Source: Adenophora triphylla var. japonica
Lineage: Eukaryota; Streptophyta; Magnoliopsida; Asterales; Campanulaceae
Reading direction: 5' to 3'
DNA length: 64,000 bases
Assembly (NCBI GenBank): GCA_022495995.1
Contig: JAFEMH010007514.1
Span: forward strand, 1 to 64,000
A program made the position numbers and the translations under genes. The notes under the pieces were generated by a model, which had not been told where the DNA came from, made no database searches, and saw only the letters and a program-made list of their open reading frames with translations. The first letter of the stretch is position 1. Each line of letters begins with the position of its first letter. Shown here one piece after another: positions 24,499-35,239 of the stretch.

Positions 24499-24609
24499 TT
24501 GACAATTAATGGAGGCCGTCACCGATTGACAATTAATGGAGGTTGTCACCTGATTGACAATTAATGGAGGTTGTCACCTGATTGACAATTAATGGAGGTT
24601 GTCACCTGA
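24499..24609. repeat. 28-bp tandem repeat, four copies
   Basis: The unit is TTGACAATTAATGGAGGTTG plus TCACCTGA. The first copy differs slightly. It directly precedes the 49-bp array. Confidence 0.9.
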
Positions 24610-25265
24610 AGAAACTAGAGCTTACGTCACTATCTGTGATAGAGGTAGCTAAAGTTAGGAGAACTTGAGAAAACTGAAGCATACTTCACTATCGAGGAGA
24701 TAGAGGTAGCTAGAGTTTGGAAAATTGAAGCATACTTCACTATCGAGGAGATAGAGGTAGCTAAAGTTAGGAAGAACTTGAGCGTACGTCACTATCTGTG
24801 ATAGAGGTAGCTAAAGTTTGGATAACTTGAGCGTACGTCACTATCTGTGATAGAGGTAGCTAGAGTTTGGAAAACTGAAGCATACTTCACTATCGATGAG
24901 ATAGAGGTAGCTAAAGTTAGGAAGAACTTGAGCGTACGTCACTATCTGTGATAGAGGTAGCTAAAGTTTGGATAACTTGAGCGTACGTCACTATCTGTGA
25001 TAGAGGTAGCTAAAGTTTAGATAACTTGAGCATACTTCACTATTCGTGATAGAGGTAGCTTAAGATTAGAAGACTTGAGCATACTTCACTATCTGTGATA
25101 GAGGTAGCTAAAGTTTAGAAGACTTGAGCATACTTCACTATTCGTGATAGAGGTAGCTAAAGTTTAGAAAACTTGAGCATACTTCACTATTCGTGATAGA
25201 GGTAGCTTAAGTTTAGAAGACTTGAGCATACTTCACTATTCGTGATAGAGGTAGCAAAAGTTCGG
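24610..25265. repeat. 49-bp minisatellite, about 13 copies, with a hairpin core
   Basis: Units share AACTTGAGCATACTTCA, then CTATC-TGT-GATAG or a variant, then AGGTAGCTAAAGTTTAG. The CTATC/GATAG arms can pair, and the loop varies between TGT, GAGGA, GATGA and CGT. Such hypervariable tandem repeats in the 3' untranslated region of Tat/Ogre elements are a known source of plant satellite DNA. Confidence 0.9.
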
Positions 25266-25460
25266 ATTTCGATTACCTGAGGTTGTCACTCTAGCGTTAT
25301 CCCGTTATAACGGAATTAACGCAGCGACCGGGAAGAAAGCTTAATTGCTTAAGCGATAAGGGATATCTTCGAAAAGGATGTTATCTTAGTTAAAGGATAA
25401 CGGAATTGTAGGCCCAAGTGGAAAGTCCAGGGCAAAATTGTAATTTCGCTCGTAGCGAAT

Positions 25461-25541
25461 GAGGCCGTCCTAAGATGAGAGAGGGAGGAAAAAGAAGCCG
25501 TACGGCTAGAAGATTAATTTTTCCAGATTATTTAAAATCTG
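25461..25541 (+). promoter_or_regulatory. Palindrome and TATA-like site upstream of C1
   Basis: A degenerate GAGGCCGTCC half-site is at 25461-25470 and a perfect palindrome AGCCGTACGGCT at 25496-25507, followed about 25 bases later by an ATTATTTAAAAT TATA-like stretch. The ATG of C1 follows about 145 bases after the palindrome. This is the same plan as in the LTR of this element. Confidence 0.5.
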
Positions 25542-25653
25542 ATTTGAACGGGCATTTGGCATTGTTGCCGCCCAAGAACACGTCGAGGAAGAGAGAGAGA
25601 GAGGAGAGAGAATTCGAAAATCCTTCAATTCCCTTGCTTCCTTTGGTCAAGAA

Positions 25654-28265
25654 TGGATCCGGAGGGTAATCCTATGCCTAGACAAGCTAGAAGAAACATC
25701 TCCGCGGCCGCTCAAAGGAGGAGGAAGGAGATTGTCCGAATGGAGAGGAAGTACGACTTTCTTACACCTCCATCGGAGCTCTATCCGGGGAGAAGGGAGC
25801 ACAAATCGACGAACCCGCGATCGGTTGGGGTAAGCATTCTTATTTGGCTCAATTTCGTCGATTTTGATTGGATTTTAATTGATTTAGGGCTTGACCCGAA
25901 TTTTAGGAATTTTCTAGGATTTTCCTAGGATTTTTGAATGACTTTGAGACATTGATGAATAACCTATGAGGCTAAGAACATGCATGTGGAATTTATTTGA
26001 CAAAAATAATGGGAATGACCCACTTTTTTCTCGAAAGTAAAGTAAGAATGATAATTGTGTAAAGTGAGACGAAGCCCTTGCATGTGCTAGAACTAGGTCA
26101 AAATTTTGATTATCAATGAGAAAACAGGATTTTGGAAGATGAAAAGGATTCATGCATGCCACTTTGTTGAAAAATAATGCTTATGTGCAAAGAATTTTGA
26201 AAATTGTGATTTTGTGCTTTAGGAAAGCAATATGATTTGACATGACGTGTTTCAAGTGATGAAAGACGTGTTTTTTGATGCAAAGGATGCTAGAAAAATT
26301 TTATGAATGCTTTTCTTTTGAAAACATGTGCACTTTTTTGAATATATGCATGCTTTTGAAATGAGATGAAAGACTGACGCATTTCTTTGTTGTGCTTGTC
26401 TACAGGAGAACAAGTCTAGAGGGCCATCTGAGATTGCTGTGAGGCTTTGGCAGAGGATGCCAGATTTTGAGAAAGACGGAGTGAACCCCAAGGAGTTGGT
26501 GAGAGCTACCGGCCTAGATCTTTTCATTGAGGCGATCGGCAGGGGGATTCATATCACTTCTAAGAGCAAGGGCTTGGTCCAGGCCCTATCTGAGTTTTGG
26601 TGGGACACTACCCACAACTTTCATCTTAGCTGGGGAGAGCTGACAGTGACTCCCGCTAATTTTACAGCTATCACTGGCCTACAGTTCACTGGGAGGCCTG
26701 TGACTTGGAGGGACCATATCACTGCTGAGGAGTTCCGAGCTTTGGTCGGGTTTGAGTTGATTCCCAAGGGGCTAGGGATGGAGACGCGGAACGTCGAGGT
26801 GGCGCCCGTAACCGCATACGGGACTTTGCCGTTAGTGAGGTGATCGCCCACCGCCTTGCTAGAGCTTTTGTGTGGTTGATGCCGTCTGGCCACCATCTTC
26901 GCAAATTCCGGGACTCGGCTATGACTTGCCTTCTCGACTCTTTGGAGGATGTTCAAGGGATTGGGACGGTCTCTTGGGGAGAGGCCGGATTGGCGGAGCT
27001 TTACTTCTCTCTCGGATATGTACAAATGAACAAGGTCGCTCCACGGATCGCTTTTCATTTGCCCTTGAGGTAGTCCCTCTTTCTTTCTCTTTCTTTTCTT
27101 GTCTTGAGACTTTTATGAAAGAAAAATGACCCTTTTGATGTTTTGAACATGCAGTCCGGGTTCGTGAGGTGATCGTGTTCTTTCCGTGGAACCAACAGAG
27201 CGATATCACCATCTTCCCTCGCTATGATCCGCCGGAGGGGAGATGCGAGAGATAAGTTCACCGGGAAGATCCCGGATCACCTTGATTACAAGATGGTGAG
27301 GTCGGTCATCAACAGTGGATGGACATGATGGAGTGGACTTCTACCCAAAGGTGTATCCGGAGATTTTGCTAGGAGAGGCCATTGAGGCGACGAGGCAGTA
27401 GGAGATGGCCGATGTGGCCGACATGTGATGTCATCTATTTGGGGGACCGATTTTCTAGGCAAAGATGGCCATGTCCCTCCATTGTACGCCATTACTCCCC
27501 ATGATCCTCCAAAGACGGATGCTACACCTGTGGATTAGCAAAGTGCGGATGAGATTGCTAGATATCGTGCAGTGCGTGGCCACCGAGGAGTATTTTGACA
27601 TGGATACCCCCTACGCCGTGTTTGTGGAGCGCCGCCGAGGACGCCACGTAAGCCGATGAAGCCGGCGGTCACTGTGGATATGGGGAGGACGAGCCTTCGA
27701 CCCGCCTATCCCTCCCGCGCACATTTCATACGTAGTCCACGGAGTTCCAAGGAGGATGAGGATTCCCTGTCCCCAACACTAGGGAGCCCCAAGATACCCC
27801 GCCGCCCGACAAAGACCGTAAGTATACTTTTAGGTTTTTTCCTTTTCTTTTCGTATTCTTTGCTTTTTGCAATTCCGAGATTTTCCGAGATTTTTCTCGA
27901 GATTTTTCTCCTCTTTTCTCGTGTTCCACTAGCACCTATGACAGATCGGTCAGTAACAGGGCCGGAAAGACATGTGCCGATCCCTTCGAGGAAGCCGGCT
28001 CGCGCTTCAAAGGCGGCGGCGGACGCACGAGCCCAGCGCAAGAGAAGGCATGTCTGGGGCACGCCGTCTACCTCATCGGCCTCGGAGTACTCTTCCAAAG
28101 GCCATGCCTCGGGACGGGGACCCAATGCCGACATTCCGGAGCAAACTGGCTGAGTACGGGCACGATAATGTCCATCTTTCAGATGTGAGCGACCCGGAGG
28201 ACTTGATGAGGGAGGCTAGCGTTTATGAGCTGAGTAGCGATGAAGAAGAAGGATCGGAGGCCTAG
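25654..28265 (+). CDS. Antisense plant-mobile-domain-like gene C1 (several exons)
   Basis: The first exon starts at ATG 25654 with a basic region (QARRNISAAAQRRRKEIVRM) and ends near 25830 at a GT-rich donor. The second exon starts after CTACAG at about 26405. It carries the plant mobile domain core: HNFHLSWGELTVTPANFTAI, then TGLQFTGRPVTWRDHI, and after a frame change HRLARAFVWLMPSGHHLRKF. Further exons reach an acidic C-terminus SSDEEEGSEA ending at 28265. A basic stretch with AQRKRR around 28035 could be a nuclear signal. The domain is shared with nuclear MAIN/MAIL proteins and with transposon-borne copies. Exon joins beyond the first two are uncertain, and at least one frame change near 26840 means this copy may be damaged. 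Confidence 0.65.
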
Positions 28266-28615
28266 GAGGTCTCTAGAATTGACTTAGGAAGAAAAACAAA
28301 CAATGAACAAGTTTTATGCACATTTTGTTTATTTTTTGCTTTATTTGAGCGCCGATGGGGCGAAAACAATGTAATACTGTTTTATTTGCTTTTTCTATTT
28401 ATGCTTTATTAATTTGCATATTACTTGAGCCTCGGGGCGGTTTTTTGCTTGAAATTGGGGCTGAAACGGGGCCAAAATGATATATAATGATGCATAAATG
28501 CTTGGATGGTCTTTGGACATGTTTTTGTACAGGTCTTGGTTGAGAAAGTGGGGTGAAAACTCCCTTGGGCAGCAACTTTGGTTGCTGCAGATTTTTTTCT
28601 GCAGATGGAAAATGT

Positions 28616-28697
28616 AGCCGTGCGGCATGGACCTGAGGGCAAATGAGGCCGTGCGGCTCACAGTTCTGTCTGGACTGGTTATTTTCTGAATAAAAGC
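28616..28697 (+). promoter_or_regulatory. Two CCGTGCGG motifs and TATA-like site upstream of C2
   Basis: AGCCGTGCGGCA at 28616-28627 and GGCCGTGCGGCT at 28647-28658 are the same two 12-mers as in the LTR, in reversed order. GAATAAAAGC at about 28688 is TATA-like. The ATG of C2 lies about 140 bases downstream of the second motif. Confidence 0.5.
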
Positions 28698-28796
28698 AAG
28701 GCTTGGCCATTTCATTTCATTTTCACTATAGACTTGTCCCAATTGTTCCCAGAGCACATATTGGACTTAAAGACACCATCTTTGGTCATTTTGCAA

Positions 28797-30292
28797 TGGA
28801 GAAGCCCGTCAGATTGCAAAGGGGGGAAGCGAGACCGTTTTCTGTTCGATCTTCAATCTTGGGTGAAACACAACTTCCAATTTCACAAGGGGTTGCTTGA
28901 TTCTTCTTTCAAGATCAAGTCTTTATGGCATTTGAGGGATCTCCCGCCCGATTGGGACCTTTTGAGAGCAGCAGCAAGGTTTTGGGACGTTCGTAGACAC
29001 GTTTACTGCTTTTCTTACAACGAGATTGTCCCAACGCATGAAGACTTCCGAGCCTTGATTGGGGGTCCAGAAATTGAGGCTATATCGATTCCGTTGATCG
29101 AAGAGGTGCCGGTGGCAGCAAAGCTTGCATCTTTTCTGCAGATTTCTTTGGAAGAGGCTGTGGGGATGATGATAGCCCCGGATAGGATTGACCTTTCTGA
29201 TATCCCGGGCAGGTTTGGGTCTCCGGATATGGCTGCGACCACGGTAGCTATGGATGCCTTTATTCTCTGCGTATTTTCTGCTCTGTTCACCGCTGAGTCC
29301 GTGGGGATCTGTCATGGTGGTCTCTTGGACATGGTCAGAGACTCCGTAGAGCCGGGAAGGACATCGTCCCACCGGTTTTGGGAGAGACATTGCATGGCAT
29401 TGACAGGATGGCTAGGGAGACCATTTCATGAGGTCTGGGAGTCCACTCGTGCCGACTTTATGGCCGCAGGAGAGGCTCGGGGCTTTGCCAGGGGCTTTGC
29501 CGACTCAAAGGCCCTCGGGTGATTTCTGAGAGGTGCACCGAGGCAACAGGACTGTGGTAGCCGGGAGCCGATGATGGCTAGGATATCCACTTCGGACATC
29601 CGTTGGTGGATACCTCACCGGAGGTTGCGGCACTGTGAGGACATTTCAGAGTCCTATATAGTGAGGGTTCCAGTGGTTCTTGGTCATCCTTTTACATACC
29701 CCGCTTGGTATCCAGCATTGGGGCCTTACAGAGCCATCGGGCGATTGGGAGGACATCCGGACCATGGAGGTGATGCCATTGGATATGAGAGATCCAAACA
29801 GCCTTCTCATTCTTCTCGAGGGCTTGGACATACACCGCTTTCCCACCTGTGGCTATCTTCAGAGCAGGAAGAGCACCATCTTGACCACCGTCTACTTGGA
29901 CCGGGTACGAGAGGGAAATGGGAGCGACTCAGTCATTCTCGGGGGAGAGACGTCAGCTTTATTGGGGGCCGACTGCGACTCGAGTAGGACTCGAGGGAGA
30001 CCGAGGCTAAGGCGAGTCGCCATAACCAGCCGGGTGACCTCGATCGCAGATACGGAGGCTCGATACAAGAGATTTTCCGAGGTCGCTCCTTCGACCGAGG
30101 CTCGCAGGGAGGAAGTGCGGACTCGTGCTCTAGAAAAGGGCACTTATTGACACGGGTTTGGTGGAGGCTCCAGCAGGATACCGAGATCGGAATGAGGGAT
30201 ACCGACATTATAGAGAAGAAGAGAAAGAAAACTCGACGGTCGAGGTAAAGTGGAAGAAGACCAAAGAAGACTCGCGAATGACGACCGATGCA
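28797..30292 (+). pseudogene. Antisense plant-mobile-domain-like gene C2
   Basis: The likely start is ATG 28797 (MEKPVRLQRG), but the main frame is one base off, with the change inside a run of six G at 28821-28826. The main open part reads RDRFLFDLQSWVKHNFQFHK, PPDWDLLRAAARFWDVRRHV, then FSYNEIVPTHEDFRALIGGP, and stays open to a stop at 29520. This is the plant mobile domain pattern and is matched by A2. Further matching fragments (SWSSFYIPRLVS) continue to about 30150 with frame changes, with a charged C-terminal part near 30290. The gene lies between the integrase end and C1, on the strand opposite to pol. Confidence 0.65.
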
Positions 30293-30701
30293 TCTTTTCT
30301 TAGGATTCCCTTATTGCCATTTTGCAAACACATTAGTTTATTTAGGCATTTTTTGTATTTTAGATCTTTGTAGCAGGTTAGCAGAGTCAAGAGTAGACCG
30401 TGCTTGAACTCATCAAGAAGTTTTTAACTTGTAATGAACAAGAAATATTATCTTAGAAGTTAATCAAGACACATTTCATGGAAATTTCAAATGTCTTATT
30501 GCTTGGGACCCATTTTATGAAAACTGAAATGCCCTTTATTTTTATTTATTGTTTAGGACGCACTTCATGGAAGCTTGATTGCCCTTTTTTATTGTTTAGA
30601 CCGAACCATATATGGCTGCCTACGTTCCCCTTTTACAAGAAAGACTAAGGGGCTCAGGTCTTCGTAGTTCATTCTGGTGAACTTTTTTTCTATTTTTTTT
30701 T
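30293..30701. other. Downstream region of C2, shared with element A
   Basis: AGTAGACCGTGCTTGAACTC at about 30390 and GCCTACGTTCCCC near 30620 also occur downstream of A2 (about 4182 and 4864). No coding sequence is seen. Confidence 0.45.
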
Positions 30702-30890
30702 ATGTGCAGCCCTGTTTTTTGCCTAGACCGCCCTTTTTGGGTTTTCAGCCTAGCTGGGCATTACTCTTTTTGCACTAAGATTTTTTTATCTTTTTTTTTT
30801 ATGTGCAACCCTGTTTTTTGCCTAGACCGCCCCTTTTGGGTTTTCAGTCTAGCTGGGTATTACTCTTTTTGCACTAATATTTTTTTTTAT
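30702..30890. repeat. Two-copy tandem duplication of about 97 bp
   Basis: ATGTGCAGCCCTGTTTTTTG and the following GCCTAGACCGCCC segment occur twice, each ending in a T-rich run. It lies between C2 and the integrase end. Confidence 0.8.
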
Positions 30891-30897
30891 TTTTCTT

Positions 30898-32160
30898 TTA
30901 GACATAGTACCTTCGAAGCTTATCACCGTTGACTGGGTGGACGAAGGGATTGCCGTCCAGGTCTGCAAGCTTCATGGCTCCTCCCGATAGTATCTTCTGC
31001 ATCACATACGGGCCGATCCAAACGGGTTCCCATTTTCCCAAGGGGTTATCTCTGGTAGGGGGCTTCACTTTCAACACTAAGTCACCCTCTTTGATGTCTC
31101 CGGCCTCGACCTTTGTCAAACGCTCGCCATTCGCCTCCGGTAGGCTCGATGTGTTCCATGGCTTTTAGCCTTCTCTCATCAAGCAGGCCAACTCATCATG
31201 CCGGCTACGCAACCATTCTACTTCATTGACACCGTTTTCCAGAGGACCCTTAATGACGGGATTTCCAACTCCACCGGTAACACCGCTTCCATCCCGTAGG
31301 TTAGGGCAAAAGGAGTTTCTCCCGTAGCCGTTTCCGACAGACGCCGTAGCCCCGCAGTGCCAAGTGCAGCTTTTCGGGCCAATCACGACCACGGGTGGCC
31401 ATTTTCCGTATGATCCGTTCGAGCGTCTTATTAGCAGCCTTCCACGGCTCCATTAGTCCGAGGTCCGTACGGGGACGACTTATGGCGAGTGATTCGAACT
31501 CGATAGTAACCTATCGCAGCCTTCCTTCAAAGTGCGACCCATTATCGGAAATGATCTCGTTGGGCACCCCATATTGCACATTATGTTTTCTTTGATAAAC
31601 CGGGCCACTTTTTCGGGAAGTGAGGACCTTGTAGGACTTGGCCTCTACCCACTCGGGTGAAGTAGTCGATGGCTACTAGCACAAATTCATGCCCATTGCT
31701 TCCTCGCCGGGCTATTTTCCCTATCACATCAATACCCCAAGTTGCGAACGGCCAAGGAGTCACATGCAAGACATGTGTCATGAGGCGGGAGATGGTTGAG
31801 GCTGGCAAACCGCCGGCACTTGTCGCATGCTCTGACGTGCCGGACACACCGTTTCCATGGAAATCCAAGAGTAACCCATTCTGAGGATCACTTGCATCGT
31901 GGCTCGCATTCATATGAGGACCGCAGGGACCATTGTGGACTTCGCCATCAACTCTTTGGCCCTTTCTTGAGTGACGCACAAGAGGAGTGGTCCTTGATAC
32001 CGCTTCTTGTACAAAGTTGCCTCCTAGAATGACATAATGGGAGGCCAACCTTTTCAAGGCTTGCAAGCTCTTGGCTCGACACCTTCTTTTGGTCTACCTT
32101 CTTCGTCTTTGAAAGCCGACTCTCCATCCTTGAGGAACCTGTAAATTTGATTGTACCACG
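30898..32160 (-). pseudogene. Element C integrase
   Basis: The N-terminal zinc region is around 31850-32040, the core has GIDVIGKIARRGSNGHEF and AIDYFTR near 31680-31740, and the C-terminus GKWEPVWIGPYVMQKILSGG is near 30985-31045, followed by LDGNPFVHPVNGDKLRRYYV. The last part is a clean 73-codon frame; the rest is split by frame changes. It is collinear with the integrase of element A. Confidence 0.85.
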
Positions 32161-33110
32161 GTTCCTTTATAGGCTCGGTCCCGTGTCTACTTCACAAACG
32201 TAAGGCCGGGGCTTCTCTTCTACCCACTCGGAAGGGTTTTATGGCTTTTCCTGGGATCTCTACCAATGAGGCTAGAGTAGCTAGGCATCTCGCGAATCTG
32301 TTCTTTTCCTCGCAAGTAGTGGAAAGTCACTTCTCCGAACCGTCCAAATAACTCCTCCATATGGGCATGATACCGCTGCAGATTAGGGTCCACAGCCTTT
32401 CCATTTGTTGGAAACCTGGTTGATGATCGTGGCCGAGTCTCCGTAAACTTCGAGCTCCTTGACATTCCTTTCTAAGGCAAACTCCAAACCAAGAATGCAA
32501 GCTTCGTACTTCGACATTGTTCGTGGCGTGGAAGTTCAACTTGAGGGCTATTGGCGTGTGCTCATCTTTCGGATCGACCAAGAGCATCCCTACGCCATTT
32601 CCTCTTTGTTAGTGGCTCCGTCAAAGAATAATTGCCATCGATTCTCTGCTCAACTACGAAGATCCCTTCATCTCGGGAATTGGAGTTCGTGCCCTCTCGT
32701 CCTCATTATCGGGAAGTTCGCCAGTGGTCTCGACAACGCTTGACCCTTGATGGCCTTTCGGTCACATAGTTGATGTCGTACTCGCTAAGAAGAAGGACCA
32801 CTTTGCTAGACGCATCGAGAGGGAAGGCTTATCAAAGATGTACTTGATGGGGTCCATTTTTGAGACCAAATTCACAGTGGTAGGCTTCGTATATAATGCT
32901 TCAACTTGCCGACTACCTGCACTGCCCCGCATGTGTCTTTTCACATGCCGAGTAATTGAGCTCACTTCCCGCAGCCTTCCTACCGACAAAGTAAATGGGA
33001 TTCTCTACCCGAGAGTCTTTCTTCTCCCGAGCAAGCATAGCCCCAACTGTCGTATCAGTGACAAGTGAGATAGAGCGTAAGAGGTTTCGTCTATGTGGGG
33101 CATAGTACTG
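32161..33110 (-). pseudogene. Element C RNase H and second (archaeal-type) RNase H
   Basis: Directly after RT the minus strand shows fragments of a first RNase H (RKAAGSELNYSACEK near 32930-32970). Next come fragments of a second one: ALKLNFHATNNVE near 32530 and VYGDSATIINQVSNKW near 32400-32450. A second RNase H between RNase H and integrase is typical of the Tat lineage. Frame changes break both. Confidence 0.65.
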
Positions 33111-33990
33111 GAGGATGTACTAAGTACGCCTTGATCTGATCGAAAGCATCCTGGCATTCTTCGGTCCATTCTGTGTCTACATTCTTCTTCATGAGCTTGA
33201 AGATGGGCTCGCACATAGTGGTCAACTGATTGACGAAACGGCTGATGTACTGCAACTTCCCCATAAAGCTCTTGACTTCTGTCTGGGTTCGAGGTGGCCT
33301 CATATCCATAATGGCTTTGATCTTTCGGGGGTCGACTTCGATACCTCGCTCCGTGACCATATACCCAAGCACTTTTTCCCTTGTCACTCCGAAGGTGCAT
33401 TTAGCAGGGTTTAGTCTCATGGAATGTTGTCTCAGCCTCTCAAAGAACTTTCGCAGGTCAACAAAGTGCTGCCCATCCTCTCCTTTGGAGTGAATTATCA
33501 TGTCGTCTACGTAGACCTCAATCTCCTTGTGGATCATGTCATGAAAAAGCGCGGTCGCTGCCCTTTAATAAGTAGCCCCGGCGTTCTTAAGCCCAAATGG
33601 CATCACTGTATAACAGTAAGTTCCCCACGGTGTGGTGAAGGCTGTCTTTTCTTGGTCTTCTTCGGCCATCTTGATCTGGTTGTATCCTGCAAAGCCATCA
33701 ATGAAGGATTTTACTTCGTAGCTGGCGGTGGAGTCCACTAGGATGTCTATGTTTGGCAAAGGGTAATCGTCTTTGGGGCTGGCCTTGTTCAGATCTCGAA
33801 AATCCACACAGCAGCGCACCTTCCCATTGGCCTTGGTTACGGTCACAATATTGGACAACCATGTCGGATATTCGATGACTCTGATGAATCCTACCCGTAG
33901 TAGCTTCTCAATTTCTTCTTTGACCTGTAGAGACCATTCTGGCTTGATTTTCCTCAATTTCTGCTTCACTGGCTTAGCATCTGGTGCTAG
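33091..33990 (-). pseudogene. Element C reverse transcriptase
   Basis: Two long frames, 33969-33565 and 33537-33091, together hold the RT. Visible blocks are VGFIRVIEYPTWLSNIVTV, CVDFRDLNKASPKDDYPLPN, TPWGTYCYTVMPFGLKNAGA, then YVDDMIIHSKGEDGQHF with the YVDD active site, and GYMVTERGIEVDPRKIKAI. The break near 33540-33565 is a short frame change. It copies the element RNA into DNA. It is the best preserved pol domain in the window. Confidence 0.9.
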
Positions 33991-35239
33991 AGGGATTCCC
34001 GTGCTCTACTATCGAACCTGTCTAGCCCCGCATATCCCCGTATGACCATGCAAACACATCGACGTATTCTCCGAGCGATCGATCGCCCGTCCCGTTTAAC
34101 CCCGGAAGAAGTTTCCAATCAGTGTCTCTTTAGGTTTCTCGACAAGCACTCCAAGTTCACACTTGTCAAAACCTCCTCAGCTTGGGCCCGGTTTTCCTCT
34201 TTTTCCGTAACCCGCTTAAAGATTTCTTTAATGTATTGTTCATTTAGTGTGTTTGCATCTTGTTCAAATGATTCATTATTAACCGTTGTTAAGTTTTGAG
34301 TTAATTTATCATTTGTTAAGTTGGCAATAAGAGGATACTCGTAAAGATCCGTCATTTCATTCAAAATAAGGGGAAAGATGACATCGATTACATTTTGATA
34401 ATCCTCAGGCGTGAGGCCTTCGGATGACTCAGAGGACTGGAATTCAAAGATTCCTGACTCAACTGTATAGACGCTACTGACTCTGGACCCTACACTACTT
34501 ATTGACTTGAGGGTGTTTGACAAGGGTTGGACCGGGATCTCACTCCTTCTTGATGTTGCCCTGGGGAGTAGCAGTCTTGTCAGTATTCTTCAGAAAGTTG
34601 GAGACTTCAAATTGATCAAAAACTTGCCAGAAATCATTGACAGGCCGGTACCGTGGAAAGATGGTGAGGGGAGCTAGAGTAGCTTGATGCAATCTCTCGG
34701 CGAGCTCGTCCGTGACAACTGGGCTCATTGACTGAAGAGTCTGGCTCATCTTATCAATGCACTGTTGATAACTCATTTTCTCTTTACTGATCTTGGACAC
34801 CACGACCTTGTCAGTATAGCCAACAGGAGGGTTGGCCTGGATAATGCTGATGCAGTCTTCTTCAGAAGGGATCTTAATTCTTCCTTGACTGGCTACGTAT
34901 TCAATAGGCTTTCGTATTCTGCTTCTAGATCTGCTAGCTTCTCATTGAATTTATGATGGCAACGAATTCGGAATTCTCTGCTTCAAGAGGGTCACTGATC
35001 ACGGGGATGTCAGGTTGAACTGTGCTTTGAATGATGGGCTCCTTGGCGGGTTCTTTGGCATAACTGACGTAGTAGTCAAATTTTCCTGAAGGCTCCCCTA
35101 AAGTTCCCACGCTCTTGTCCCTGGCTTCATACCTTTCCTTTAATTTCTGCTGCGTGGACTTTCTCTTCTTCTTCTTTCTTGAAGGAGCGTCTTCATTAAT
35201 CCATTCTTGATACTCATACTCCGCATACCTCATTCGCAT
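33991..35239 (-). pseudogene. Element C gag-pol remnant before RT, protease missing
   Basis: VGTLGEPSGKFDYYV near 35070-35115 and LNEQYIKEIFK near 34230-34260 match element A. In A these blocks are about 2.2 kb apart and enclose the protease; here they are about 0.85 kb apart and no DGGS motif is visible. The 135-codon frame 34523-34119 and the 88-codon frame 34803-34540 have no domain that I recognise. Confidence 0.5.

Noticed and set aside
24499..25265. Regular repeats that could suggest a CRISPR array
   Set aside because: Units are contiguous without unique spacers, are inside a plant retrotransposon and show graded variation. This is a minisatellite.
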